From positions 1 through 58,902 of the forward strand of contig CANRIT010000008.1 of assembly GCA_947630745.1 (NCBI GenBank): a stretch of 58,902 nt of DNA, given 5' to 3'. Below the pieces are notes generated by a model. That model did not search any database and had not been told where the DNA came from. It worked only from the letters and a program-made list of their open reading frames with translations. This DNA comes from an uncultured Clostridia bacterium. Lineage in GTDB: Bacteria > Bacillota > Clostridia > Christensenellales > UBA1242. Below are positions 17,888 to 25,565 of the stretch, piece after piece; position 1 is the first letter of the stretch; the number at the start of each line of letters is the position of its first letter. Both the position numbers and the translations under genes were made by a program.

Positions 17888-18158
17888 AATTTCTCCTTTT
17901 AATTTGAAAATGTAATTGATTTGTTCCCAGCGTAGCGGGAACTTAACTTGCAAACGATTGATTTTTGACAATGCATTGGCAACAAAGCAAGCGGTTGTCA
18001 AGTTAACTTCGTTTGTGTTTTCACAAAGGAAGAAAATCAATGAAGTTTGCAAATTATTGAGAATTTATATCCGTCTACACTTACGAAGGCTCGACTTGGA
18101 TATAACTCCTTTTTTTTGAATTTGTTACCAGAAATGTTGTTCATTCCTTTGACAAATC
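17888..18158 (-). other. Structured 270-nt nrdD leader
   Basis: It contains several inverted repeats: GTTCCC/GGGAAC (17923-17942); TTGACAA/TTGTCAA (near 17965 and 17995); a 16-bp palindrome TTTGTGTTTTCACAAA (18012-18027); and 8-bp arms TTATATCC/GGATATAA enclosing GTC/GAC and CTT/AAG pairs (about 18065-18105). This amount of pairing is unusual for a leader, but I cannot match it to a known riboswitch. The open frame through it appears incidental. Confidence 0.45.
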
Positions 18159-18208
18159 CACTCACATTATACTATAATGATTGTAGAAAAAGTGTTGTTT
18201 TTACAACA
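18149..18208. promoter_or_regulatory. Divergent promoters and palindromic operator between crp-type gene and nrdD
   Basis: Plus strand: TTGACA (18149-18154), 18-nt spacer, TATAAT (18173-18178). Minus strand: TATAAT at 18171-18166 with no recognisable -35. The two -10s form the palindrome ATTATACTATAAT. A perfect 16-bp palindrome TGTTGTTTTTACAACA (18193-18208, 5-N4-5 geometry as in Fnr sites) is centred at 18200.5. That is 41.5 nt upstream of the predicted nrdD start (about 18159) and just downstream of the plus-strand start. Confidence 0.65.
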
Positions 18209-18221
18209 AAATGGGGGAAAT

Positions 18222-18896
18222 TTGGAACATTTTTCGGATTTAAAAGCCACAAAAATTTTTAAAGACGCAAGCGAACAAGAATGTCAAGCGATGATGTTTT
18301 GCTTCAAAACTCGGTTTAAAAATTTTGCCAAAAATGAATATATTGTCGAACAAGGTCAACCCATACAAGATGTGGTGTTGATGGTCAAAGGTTCGGCTAA
18401 TGTGGAGAATTTGGACACCATTGGAAATGTGTCAATTTTGATGCAGGTAAAAAAGGGCGAGGTGTTTGGGTTGGAGTCGGCTTTTGCGGGTGATGAGGTG
18501 TACAAAGACAGCTTGTTGGCAAAGGAAAAGTGTTTGGTGTTATTTATGGACAGGTTTAGGTTGACCCGCCAGTGCGAAAATAGGTGTAAGCGGCACGACC
18601 AAGTTATTAAAAACCTTATGCAAGCGGTGGCGGAAACCAACAAAGACCTTATGGATAAACTTATCCACATGTCGCAAAAAAGCACGCGCGACAAATTGCT
18701 GTCGTATTTCAGCCTTATGAGCGAGCGTGCAAAGTCCAGTTATTTCGAAATTCCGTTTAATGTGACCGAACTTGCCAATTATTTGTCGGTGGACAGAAGT
18801 GCGATGTCAAACGAACTTAGCAAACTTAAACGCGATGGCATAATTGACTACGATAGAAAACAATATCGCCTTATAAAGCACAGCAAATACGATTAA
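18222..18896 (+). CDS. Crp/Fnr-family transcription regulator
   Basis: About 224 residues: N-terminal cyclic-nucleotide-binding-type beta barrel (IVEQGQPIQDVVLMVKGSANV), dimer helix and C-terminal winged helix (VTELANYLSVDRSAMSNELSKL). No cluster of cysteines like that of Fnr is present, so the signal is unknown. The ATG at 18177 overlaps the -10 hexamer and cannot be the start. TTG at 18222 fits the family N-terminus and follows GGGGGA; GTG at 18192 is an alternative. It probably activates the divergent nrdD and represses itself through the palindrome between them. Confidence 0.85.
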   Translation: MEHFSDLKATKIFKDASEQECQAMMFCFKTRFKNFAKNEYIVEQGQPIQDVVLMVKGSANVENLDTIGNVSILMQVKKGEVFGLESAFAGDEVYKDSLLAKEKCLVLFMDRFRLTRQCENRCKRHDQVIKNLMQAVAETNKDLMDKLIHMSQKSTRDKLLSYFSLMSERAKSSYFEIPFNVTELANYLSVDRSAMSNELSKLKRDGIIDYDRKQYRLIKHSKYD

Positions 18897-18926
18897 AAAA
18901 TATGAAAATCAAACAAACAACAAAAA

Positions 18927-18949
18927 AAAGGGCGTTATGCCCTTTAATT
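18927..18949. terminator. Bidirectional terminator
   Basis: AAAGGGC (18927-18933) with GCCCTTT (18939-18945), 5-nt loop; a T-rich run follows on each strand. It ends the Crp/Fnr-type gene and the convergent gene at 18957. Confidence 0.85.
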
Positions 18950-18956
18950 TTTAAAT

Positions 18957-20396
18957 TTATTTGTTTAAGTCTTCTTCTTCAGTTTCTTCGCTGGCAGCTG
19001 TGTCACCATTTTTGTTGTCAGTAAGGGTTAATTTTCTGTTCTTTAAATATTGGTGAACTGTTCTTTTAACTTCTGTTCGTTGACCTTCTGGAAGAGTTTC
19101 TAAATATTCGTTAAACGCACTTTCGTCTGCAATGTCTTCATCATCCAATTTAATTGGTGCATGGTCGCCATATTCAAAAATTTTTACTTTTGTTTTATAT
19201 GGTGTAGTAAGAAGGATTTTTGAAGATTCCTCATTATTGGCAAACATATTTTTTAACCTAGAAAGCAAACTCCTCTTTTTGGTGGTTATGGTCATAACAA
19301 GTCTGCGGTTAAATTTTTTAGGTTTTTTATTTTCTTTTTCTTCGTTATTCTCTGCTGCATTGTTAGTTACGCCACCAGTTGTTTGTTCTGCTTGCTCAGT
19401 TTGCTCAGTCTGCTCTTCTTGCTCAGGCTGTTCAGTTTGTTCTTCTAGTTTTGCTGGTTCAGCTTGTTCTTCTGGTTTTGCTGGTTCAGCTTGCTCTTCT
19501 TGTTCAAATTGAGAAAGGTCGGTTTTTGGTTTAACTGGTTTTCTAGGTTGTGGCTTTTCACCTGGCATTTCTGGTTTTTCAGCCCCGTCAACCAAGCCAA
19601 GACCTTGCAAAACTGCTTGTGAATGCGCGTCGTTAACCGATTTGTGCCAAGCGTCTTGTTTTTGCTTATCTTCAATTGCTTCTTTTGCGTCAGTTTCTTT
19701 TTGGTCAACGGTGGCTCTAAATTGCTTTTCATCTTCAATCAATTTGTTGAAAGTTTCGTCATCTAAATTTTTAATTTCGCCCGATGCAACAAGCGCTTGA
19801 AGGTTGTTTACATCCACAATAAATTTTGTAACAAGCAAGGTGTTTTTAACGCTTGAATCAAGCACAAATTCGTCATCAAGCTGTTCAAGGCTGATTTTGC
19901 CATTTAAATAAAGATACATTGCTCTGCCGAGTTCGGTTCTTTCGTCCGCAATGTTGCCCAAAATGTCAACATATTGTTTTTTGCCTTTAAGTGTAACCAA
20001 ACCAAAACCTTTTTGATAGTCTTGTGCGGTTTCAAACTCAGGGCTTAACTTTTTAAAGATGTCAACATATTGGAAACCAGAAAATGCAGATTTTTTAACC
20101 AACCCGTAGTTATCAACAAAATCTTGTGCCATAGCAAAAGGTTCACTAAGGCTGCCGTCAGCAAACAAATATCTGGTGTAGCCGCAATCGCTGTCCAATT
20201 TTACACGCCTAACGCCACATTTTGGTTCGCCAACAAAACTATATGGCTTGCCTGCCAAAACTTGGTCCACATCAAGCGTAACATTCTCTTTATTTTTAAC
20301 AATGTTTAGAACGCTACCCAAAACAGCGTAGCTTGCATCCACTGCGCTTTTTGGCTGTTCAACCGCGTCTTTATTTTTAGAATTTACTTTTTTCAT
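18957..20396 (-). CDS. Hypothetical protein with Glu/Gln/Pro-rich linker
   Basis: 479 residues, no signal peptide or membrane span. The N-terminal 200 residues contain WG-repeat-like strands (YLFADGSLSEPF, GFGLVTLKGKKQYVDILG). A charged helical stretch follows, then a low-complexity linker with repeated EEQAEPAK and EQTEQ units. After that come a basic segment (KKPKKFNRR) and a C-terminal domain with an acidic end. Function unknown. The ATG at 20396 is chosen for AAGGAG 5 nt upstream; a GTG at 20402 would sit against that site. It has its own consensus promoter and a terminator. Confidence 0.7.
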   Translation of the reverse strand: MKKVNSKNKDAVEQPKSAVDASYAVLGSVLNIVKNKENVTLDVDQVLAGKPYSFVGEPKCGVRRVKLDSDCGYTRYLFADGSLSEPFAMAQDFVDNYGLVKKSAFSGFQYVDIFKKLSPEFETAQDYQKGFGLVTLKGKKQYVDILGNIADERTELGRAMYLYLNGKISLEQLDDEFVLDSSVKNTLLVTKFIVDVNNLQALVASGEIKNLDDETFNKLIEDEKQFRATVDQKETDAKEAIEDKQKQDAWHKSVNDAHSQAVLQGLGLVDGAEKPEMPGEKPQPRKPVKPKTDLSQFEQEEQAEPAKPEEQAEPAKLEEQTEQPEQEEQTEQTEQAEQTTGGVTNNAAENNEEKENKKPKKFNRRLVMTITTKKRSLLSRLKNMFANNEESSKILLTTPYKTKVKIFEYGDHAPIKLDDEDIADESAFNEYLETLPEGQRTEVKRTVHQYLKNRKLTLTDNKNGDTAASEETEEEDLNK

Positions 20397-20421
20397 ACCC
20401 ACTCCTTAATAATATATTCAA

Positions 20422-20450
20422 ATTTTAGCACAGAATATACGGTTTGTCAA
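20422..20450 (-). promoter_or_regulatory. Promoter of the Glu/Gln-rich protein gene
   Basis: On the minus strand TTGACA (20450-20445), 17-nt spacer, TAAAAT (20427-20422) with TGC extended -10. Confidence 0.8.
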
Positions 20451-20471
20451 TACCCATTTTTAAAAAAATTT

Positions 20472-20498
20472 AAAAAAAGGATAAGTTTGCTTATCCTT
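20472..20498 (-). terminator. Terminator of the tetR-rlmCD-degV operon
   Basis: 9-bp stem AAGGATAAG (20477-20485) with CTTATCCTT (20490-20498), 4-nt loop, followed on the minus strand by a T run. Confidence 0.85.
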
Positions 20499-20533
20499 AT
20501 ATATATATGCGCATGTACACGCGTACGCGCGCG
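20498..20533. other. 36-bp alternating pyrimidine-purine tract
   Basis: Every step from 20498 to 20533 alternates pyrimidine and purine: first TA steps, then mostly GC, GT and AC steps. Such tracts favour left-handed Z-DNA under negative supercoiling. It lies in the 3' untranslated part of degV, between the stop codon (20540) and the terminator. Confidence 0.9.
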
Positions 20534-20539
20534 AAGGAA

Positions 20540-21385
20540 TTATTTTGCAAAGAAGAACACTGCCATAAGCCCCGGACCGGTGTGACAACCAATAACTTGG
20601 GTTAGGTCGGTAACAATTGGGGTGATGTTAAGTTCGGTTTTAATTTTTTCTGCCATAGCGCGGGCATCATCTTCGCACACTGAGTGGTTTATTAAAACGG
20701 TTTTGTCATCGCCAATTTTTTCAACCAAGATTTTGTACAATTCTTTAAGTGCAAGGCGGCGCGAAATAACCTTTTTATAAGGCACAAGTTGACCCTGCTC
20801 ATTAACGCGCAAAACTGGCTTTATTTTTAACAAATTGCCAATTACGCCCGAAATTTTGCTAAGCCTTCCTCCGCGCACGAGGTATTTTAAATCTTGCACA
20901 ATAAAGAAGGCGCACGCCTTGTTGCGAATGGCGGTTATTTCAGAAGCAATTTCGTCAATGGTTTTGCCCTCGTTTTTAAGTTTAAGCGCGCGCAAAACCA
21001 GCAAGCCTTCGCCCGCTGCCGCATTAAGGCTGTCAATAACCACAAGTTTGTTTTTGCCCTTGTTTGCCTTGTTAATTCCTTCTGCAACCTTTAACATGGT
21101 GGCGGTTGTGCCACTAAGCGCGCTTGAAAAACTTATGTGCAAAACATCTTCGCCCGACTGCATAAGTTTGGTTAAATATTCAGTTGCAGCAAATTCGTTA
21201 ATCTGCGCCGTGGTTGGCACGCTGCCCGAACTCATTTTTGCATAAAACTCTTTAACTGGCAAATCCTTGCTTAAATCGTTGTAGGTTTTGTCGTCAAGGT
21301 TAATCTGCATAGGTATCATTTTAATGTCGTATTTTGTGTAAAATTCCACTGGTAAATTTGCAGTGGAGTCTGTGCTTAAAATCAT
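20540..21385 (-). CDS. DegV-family fatty-acid-binding protein (first copy)
   Basis: 281 residues. DegV/FakB proteins bind a fatty acid for phosphorylation by the kinase FakA. Family marks: STDSTANLP at the N-terminus, SSALSGT, the KYLVRGGRLSK strand, and the C-terminal IGCHTGPGLMAVFF with the ligand-site His. The ribosome site AAAGGAG lies within the last codons of the upstream methyltransferase gene, 2 nt separating stop and ATG, so the genes are coupled. A second family member lies at 23369. The fatty-acid role is inferred from the family. Confidence 0.92.
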   Translation of the reverse strand: MILSTDSTANLPVEFYTKYDIKMIPMQINLDDKTYNDLSKDLPVKEFYAKMSSGSVPTTAQINEFAATEYLTKLMQSGEDVLHISFSSALSGTTATMLKVAEGINKANKGKNKLVVIDSLNAAAGEGLLVLRALKLKNEGKTIDEIASEITAIRNKACAFFIVQDLKYLVRGGRLSKISGVIGNLLKIKPVLRVNEQGQLVPYKKVISRRLALKELYKILVEKIGDDKTVLINHSVCEDDARAMAEKIKTELNITPIVTDLTQVIGCHTGPGLMAVFFFAK

Positions 21386-21387
21386 AA

Positions 21388-22632
21388 TTACTCCTTTAAT
21401 TTTAATTTGACAACCGTCTCCACACTAAGTGTGTTTGGGAACATATCAAATGGTTTGATTGATTCTATTATATAACAATTTTTAATTTCGCGCAAGTCTT
21501 TTGCCATGGAAATTGGGTTGCACGAGATATAAATTAAATTTTTTACCCCGCATACTTTTTGCATAATTTTTTTGCCACAACCGCGCTTTGCCGGGTCCAA
21601 AATTAGGGTATCGCATGACGATTTATTAAATTTTACTAAAAAATCACCCAAAATGTTAGTTAAATTTGCAATTTTATTGTCGATTTTTAGTTTTTCTGCT
21701 TCTAAATGCGCGGATTTTTCAATTTCTATCCCTTCAACATGTCTGGCTTTTTGCGCTATTATTGCGGAAAGCAAACCAACTCCGCTAAATCCATTAACCA
21801 CGTGCGCGTTGTTGTCAATTAAATTTTGCACATAAGCATAAAGTTTGTTTTGAATTTCTATGTTGGTTTGGTGGAAAGAATTTATACCTAAGCTATACTT
21901 TATGTTGAAATTTTGCGTTTCAATTTGCTTTATGCCAAAAATGTGGGTGATGTTATTTGTTAGCACAACCTTATCTTTACGCGTGTTTAAAACCAAATAC
22001 AAGCCAACCTTTTTAAAGGCGTTTTTTAATAATTCCGCAAATGGGGCAAGGGGTATAATTTTGTTTGAAACAACTGCCACCAGAACTTGATTATCAATTG
22101 AGCGCACCACCAAATTTTTTATACCCACAGGGGTATATTCTTTTAAAAATTTATTAAACAAATTTAGCACTTTATTTATGTTGTTATCCATAAGGCGACA
22201 GTTTGCAATTTCAACTATGCTGTTGCTTGATTTTTTGTAAAACCCAACCAAATTGTCGCATACAAAACTTGCCTTGTTTCTATAATTAAATTGTTTATCC
22301 GCCGCAACTGTAGGCAGCACATCAGCATCAATGTCTGCCACCTTCTTTAAAGTCTTTTTAACAAGTTGCTGCTTAAACTTAAGTTGTTCAGCATACGCCA
22401 TATTTTGAAGCGCGCATCCCCCGCAATCGCTATACCCGCATGGGGTGTTTATTCGCATAGGGGAGGGGAGTATAATTTTGTCAAGTTTTGCAATGCTGTA
22501 ATTTGCGTAACTTTTTGTTATTGTAATATCTACTTCTTCACCATTAAGCGCGCCCTCAATCAGCACGATTTTGTTGTCTATTTTTGCAACTCCTTCGCCA
22601 TTCATGCCATAGTCAAAAATTTTAACCCTCAT
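21388..22632 (-). CDS. 23S rRNA (uracil-5-)-methyltransferase, RlmCD/TrmA family
   Basis: 414 residues. N-terminal TRAM-type RNA-binding domain, an iron-sulfur cysteine cluster (CGYSDCGGC, about residues 65-73, plus a downstream Cys), the SAM-binding site GFSGVGLLS, LDPAKRGC, and the nucleophile Cys in YISCNP, ending MFPNTLSVETVV. It methylates uridine in 23S rRNA (or tRNA; paralogues cannot be told apart by sequence alone). The ATG overlaps the end of the tetR gene by 11 nt, and degV follows, giving a three-gene unit. Confidence 0.9.
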   Translation of the reverse strand: MRVKIFDYGMNGEGVAKIDNKIVLIEGALNGEEVDITITKSYANYSIAKLDKIILPSPMRINTPCGYSDCGGCALQNMAYAEQLKFKQQLVKKTLKKVADIDADVLPTVAADKQFNYRNKASFVCDNLVGFYKKSSNSIVEIANCRLMDNNINKVLNLFNKFLKEYTPVGIKNLVVRSIDNQVLVAVVSNKIIPLAPFAELLKNAFKKVGLYLVLNTRKDKVVLTNNITHIFGIKQIETQNFNIKYSLGINSFHQTNIEIQNKLYAYVQNLIDNNAHVVNGFSGVGLLSAIIAQKARHVEGIEIEKSAHLEAEKLKIDNKIANLTNILGDFLVKFNKSSCDTLILDPAKRGCGKKIMQKVCGVKNLIYISCNPISMAKDLREIKNCYIIESIKPFDMFPNTLSVETVVKLKLKE

Positions 22633-23200
22633 ACCTTAAACATCCTTGCAAACCGTCTTTAATAAGTTTGCTTAAAAATTTGGTTATATCTTCAAGCGAG
22701 CAGGTCATTTCGCCTTTCAGCCAACTTAAATACACTTCAATTCCGCCACTAACTATGTATTTAACCGCAATGGTAAATCGGTCAATAGAAAAAACATATT
22801 GCATAATTTTAAAGTTGTTTGACACCAGTTTTAAAACTATGTTTTTTATGTATTCAATAAAGTTGTATCCGCTGCTTGCCGCAATAACAAGTTTGTAATA
22901 ATCCAAATCTTTAAGCAGTATTTTGTTAAGCCCGTCCAAAATAATGTCTGGGTTTTGTGCAATGTCGTACAACCTAAACGCATTTTCCAGCTGATTGAAG
23001 TTTTGTGCCAAATTTTCCACAATAAAATGCGACACATCTTGCTTGTTGTTGAAATGCAGATAGAATGTCCCGCGATTTATCCCAGCAAAGTTGACCAAAT
23101 CGGTCACACTAAAATTTTCGCCATGCGTTTTTATCAAACTTAAATAGGCATGTGCAATTTTGCGTTTTGTTGCCAACGCGTTTTTATATTCTTGTTTCAT
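22622..23200 (-). CDS. TetR-family regulator
   Basis: 192 residues with an N-terminal helix-turn-helix (FSVTDLVNFAGINRGTFYLHF, preceded by KIAHAYLSLI) and a C-terminal ligand/dimer domain of the type seen in DhaS-like TetR proteins. A near-perfect promoter ends 6 nt before the ATG at 23200 and there is no Shine-Dalgarno site, so the message is probably leaderless; TTG at 23206 is less likely. It is divergent from the second degV gene, whose promoter holds a palindrome, so it may regulate both fatty-acid-binding genes (inference). Confidence 0.88.
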   Translation of the reverse strand: MKQEYKNALATKRKIAHAYLSLIKTHGENFSVTDLVNFAGINRGTFYLHFNNKQDVSHFIVENLAQNFNQLENAFRLYDIAQNPDIILDGLNKILLKDLDYYKLVIAASSGYNFIEYIKNIVLKLVSNNFKIMQYVFSIDRFTIAVKYIVSGGIEVYLSWLKGEMTCSLEDITKFLSKLIKDGLQGCLRYEG

Positions 23201-23206
23201 ATTCAA

Positions 23207-23235
23207 ATTATACCAAACATAAACACAATTGTCAA
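23207..23235 (-). promoter_or_regulatory. tetR promoter (leaderless)
   Basis: On the minus strand TTGACA (23235-23230), 17-nt spacer, TATAAT (23212-23207). The ATG begins 6 nt further on. Confidence 0.85.
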
Positions 23236-23241
23236 CAACTG

Positions 23242-23322
23242 TCTAGTGTTTTACAAAAATTTATTAAAAAACACCATAATTTGACCAGTTTAGTTGGTAA
23301 AACGGCTAAATTTAGATAGAAT
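23242..23322 (+). promoter_or_regulatory. Second degV promoter with candidate TetR operators
   Basis: TTGGTA (23294-23299), 17-nt spacer, TAGAAT (23317-23322). The perfect 10-bp palindrome CTAAATTTAG (23306-23315) lies inside the spacer. Upstream, GTGTTTT and AAAACAC form a longer inverted repeat nested in AACTG/CAGTT. Either could be the target of the adjacent TetR protein. Confidence 0.5.
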
Positions 23323-23368
23323 ATAAGTGTAGTTTTAGATTTAAAAAAAATTAATTGAGGTGAAAAGT

Positions 23369-24274
23369 ATGAAAAAAGTTGCACTTGTCATGGATAATTC
23401 GGCGGCATTAACGCCAAAAGAGGTAAAAGATTTAAATGTGGTAAAAATTGTACCAATTTCTTTTATTGTAAACGGGCAGGAATATTACGAAGGCGAAAAC
23501 ATGACCTACCAGCAGTTTTATGAGTTTTTAAAGGACAAAAAAACAAATGTAAGCACCAGCCAGCCCAGCATAGAAATAGTTAAGGAAGCGTGGCGTGAAG
23601 TGCTTAAAAAGTATGACGAAATTATTTATGTGCTGTTATCAAGCGGGCTTAGCGAAAGTTGCAACACTGCGCAAAATGCAAGCCATGAGCCTGAGTTTGA
23701 AGGTAGGGTGTTTGTTGCCAACAATCAAGCGGTGTCGTTTGCAAACAAATATGCCGCCTACGCTGCTGCTGAGCTGATTAAACAAGGCAAAAGCGCAAAA
23801 GAAATTAAGGATTATTTGGAAAAGCACCGCACAGAAAACGGCATTTACATCGCGGTTGACACGCTTAAATATCTAAAAAAGGGCGGGCGCGTAACCCCGG
23901 CCGCTGCGGCAATTGGCACACTGCTTAACATAAAGCCAATTTTGCAAATCCATGGCGGAAAGTTGGATGCGTACGCCAAAGTTATGTCAATGCGCCAAGC
24001 CAGAGCAAGGATGATTGCTGCCTGCAAAAAAGAGATTGACGAGCGTTTTAGTGAAGAGGCAAAACAAGGTATGGTAAGTATAAGCATTGCCCACACTGTG
24101 CCAGACTTGGATGCTAAAGAACTTAAAGAGTTTGTGGCAGAAGTTAAGCAAGCGTTTAAAGATTATCCATTTTTTGTGTGTGACCCATTGCCGCTGTTTA
24201 TTGCTTGCCACACTGGACCAAACGCGATGGCGATGGCGTACTGCGTTGATAGGTTAAATATAATTAAAAAGTAA
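23369..24274 (+). CDS. DegV-family fatty-acid-binding protein (second copy)
   Basis: 301 residues, same family as the gene at 20540: VMDNSAALTP start, SSGLSES, LKYLKKGGRVTPAAAA and the terminal CHTGPNAMAMAY. The ATG at 23369 has TGAGGTG before it; a GTG at 23360 lies inside that site. It is divergent from tetR and followed by a bidirectional terminator. Two FakB-like proteins with different lipid preferences are common in Firmicutes; this copy may bind a different fatty acid (inference). Confidence 0.92.
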   Translation: MKKVALVMDNSAALTPKEVKDLNVVKIVPISFIVNGQEYYEGENMTYQQFYEFLKDKKTNVSTSQPSIEIVKEAWREVLKKYDEIIYVLLSSGLSESCNTAQNASHEPEFEGRVFVANNQAVSFANKYAAYAAAELIKQGKSAKEIKDYLEKHRTENGIYIAVDTLKYLKKGGRVTPAAAAIGTLLNIKPILQIHGGKLDAYAKVMSMRQARARMIAACKKEIDERFSEEAKQGMVSISIAHTVPDLDAKELKEFVAEVKQAFKDYPFFVCDPLPLFIACHTGPNAMAMAYCVDRLNIIKK

Positions 24275-24306
24275 ACATTAATCTTATTTATAAAATAAAA
24301 AAACAA

Positions 24307-24338
24307 TAGGAAGAAAAATTAAATTTCTTCCTAATTTT
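24307..24338. terminator. Bidirectional terminator
   Basis: TAGGAAGAAA (24307-24316) with TTTCTTCCTA (24324-24333), T run after it; A run before it serves the opposite strand. Confidence 0.85.
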
Positions 24339-24352
24339 TATATCTGTCAATT

Positions 24353-24703
24353 TTATTCATTAAATAGGGCGGCGGCGGTTTTTGTGTATGCGCGTGTTAA
24401 TCCGCCCGCGCCAAGTTTTATTCCGCCAAAATATCTAACCACAGCAACAAAACAATTCTGCGCCTTTTTAAGTTTTATCACATTTAAAATTGGATACCCC
24501 GCTGTGCCATTTGGCTCGCCGTCATCGCACGCTTTTTCGCGCACGCATTCGCGGTTGTAAACATAGGCGTAGCAGATGTGGCTGGCTTTTTTGTGCTGCT
24601 TTTTTAGGTTTTGCAAAATGTTTTCCACATCAAACAAACCGCTTAGTTCAAACTTGTATCCATAAAATTTTGATTTATTAATTTCAACAAACGCTTCCTG
24701 CAT
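24353..24703 (-). CDS. YigZ/IMPACT-family protein, N-terminal domain only
   Basis: 116 residues matching the UPF0029/Impact N-terminal domain: KFYGYKF, SHICYAY, DDGEPNGTAGYPIL and the signature VVRYFGGIKLGAGGLTRAY. Typical YigZ is about 200 residues and has a second, ferredoxin-like domain; here the protein stops right after the first domain (FNE). It starts 4 nt after the radC stop with only a weak ribosome site, so translation is probably coupled. Role unknown; family members are linked to translation control. Confidence 0.88.
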   Translation of the reverse strand: MQEAFVEINKSKFYGYKFELSGLFDVENILQNLKKQHKKASHICYAYVYNRECVREKACDDGEPNGTAGYPILNVIKLKKAQNCFVAVVRYFGGIKLGAGGLTRAYTKTAAALFNE

Positions 24704-24707
24704 AATA

Positions 24708-25517
24708 TTATTTTTTATCCTTGTCTTTAAATTCCATACACGCTTTTTGTTGCAGCAAAATGGTTTTTGTGCTTAAATTTGGAAAAACCGTTTGCAAATA
24801 ATTTAGCATTTTTGTAAGCAATCCATTTTTGTTAAACGAATAGCATTGAGTTTCGTTAAAAATAAGGTGGTCGTAAAATTTAATTTGCAGCATACAGCAC
24901 AAATTTAGTATGCTTTGAGTGGTTAAAATATCGTCATTGCTTGGGTATACGCTGCCACTTGGATGGGTGTGGAAAATTGCAATTGCATATGTGTTGTTGC
25001 TGGTCAATTTGCTGGTTATATATGGCATGTCCAACGATATGCTGCAATCATCGTTGCCTTCAACAACAAATGTGCGGATAACATGGTTAAGCTTGTTAAG
25101 CATAACAAAATACAGATATTCGCGTGTGCGGATTTCAAAATTATTTCTAAAATAATCTATGCAATCTTGCGTGGTGTTTATTGGAAGGGCTTGGCTTTTT
25201 AATTTGCAAGATTTATACATTTCAACATACGATGGCAGTGTGGATAAAAACAATGCAGTTTCATCCCCAACGCCTTTCATCTTTTTAAGGTCTTCGTACC
25301 CTGCATCCAAAATATTTGCAAAATTGCCATATTCAAGCAGCAGGTTGTGGGCAAGTTTGTTTGTGTCTTTTTGCGGAATGGTGTAGGTCAACAAAAGTTC
25401 AAGTGCTTCGTGTTTGGAAAGCACCTTAAGCCCGTTTTGCCTAACTTTGTCTTTAAGCCGTTGCCTGTGCCCTGCGTGGACATTTTTTTCTTTTACTTCT
25501 TCTTTTGAATCTTCCAT
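24708..25517 (-). CDS. radC: RadC/JAB-domain protein
   Basis: 269 residues. N-terminal helix-hairpin-helix (ILDAGYEDLKKMKGVG) followed by a JAB/MPN metal-binding domain with the motif FHTHPSGSVYPSNDD, supplying two His and an Asp. Molecular function is unsettled; the old DNA-repair assignment is not well supported. A hydrophilic start (MEDSKEEVKEK) precedes the conserved HRQRLKDKVRQ. A TATGCT -10 ends 7 nt before the ATG and no Shine-Dalgarno site is seen, so the message is probably leaderless. Confidence 0.92.
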   Translation of the reverse strand: MEDSKEEVKEKNVHAGHRQRLKDKVRQNGLKVLSKHEALELLLTYTIPQKDTNKLAHNLLLEYGNFANILDAGYEDLKKMKGVGDETALFLSTLPSYVEMYKSCKLKSQALPINTTQDCIDYFRNNFEIRTREYLYFVMLNKLNHVIRTFVVEGNDDCSISLDMPYITSKLTSNNTYAIAIFHTHPSGSVYPSNDDILTTQSILNLCCMLQIKFYDHLIFNETQCYSFNKNGLLTKMLNYLQTVFPNLSTKTILLQQKACMEFKDKDKK

Positions 25518-25524
25518 TTATTTA

Positions 25525-25553
25525 AGCATAGCACATAATTAAAAATTTATCAA
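25525..25553 (-). promoter_or_regulatory. radC promoter (leaderless)
   Basis: On the minus strand TTGATA (25553-25548), 17-nt spacer, TATGCT (25530-25525) with TGC extended -10; the ATG is 7 nt downstream. Confidence 0.7.
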
Positions 25554-25565
25554 ATAATTTTAAAA

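Noticed and set aside
17888..18052. In-frame N-terminal extension of nrdD up to 18052
   Set aside because: AAAGGAG precedes the ATG at 17887, the conserved ATP-cone begins there, and the extension lies in a leader full of inverted repeats.
18660..18672. TTATCCACA, a perfect DnaA box
   Set aside because: It is a single copy inside the coding sequence of the Crp/Fnr-type gene, with no cluster of boxes or origin genes nearby.
22121..22136. ATACCC-N3-GGGGTAT palindrome similar to the CsoR-type operator
   Set aside because: It lies within the coding sequence of the rRNA methyltransferase (YTPVG codons), far from any promoter.
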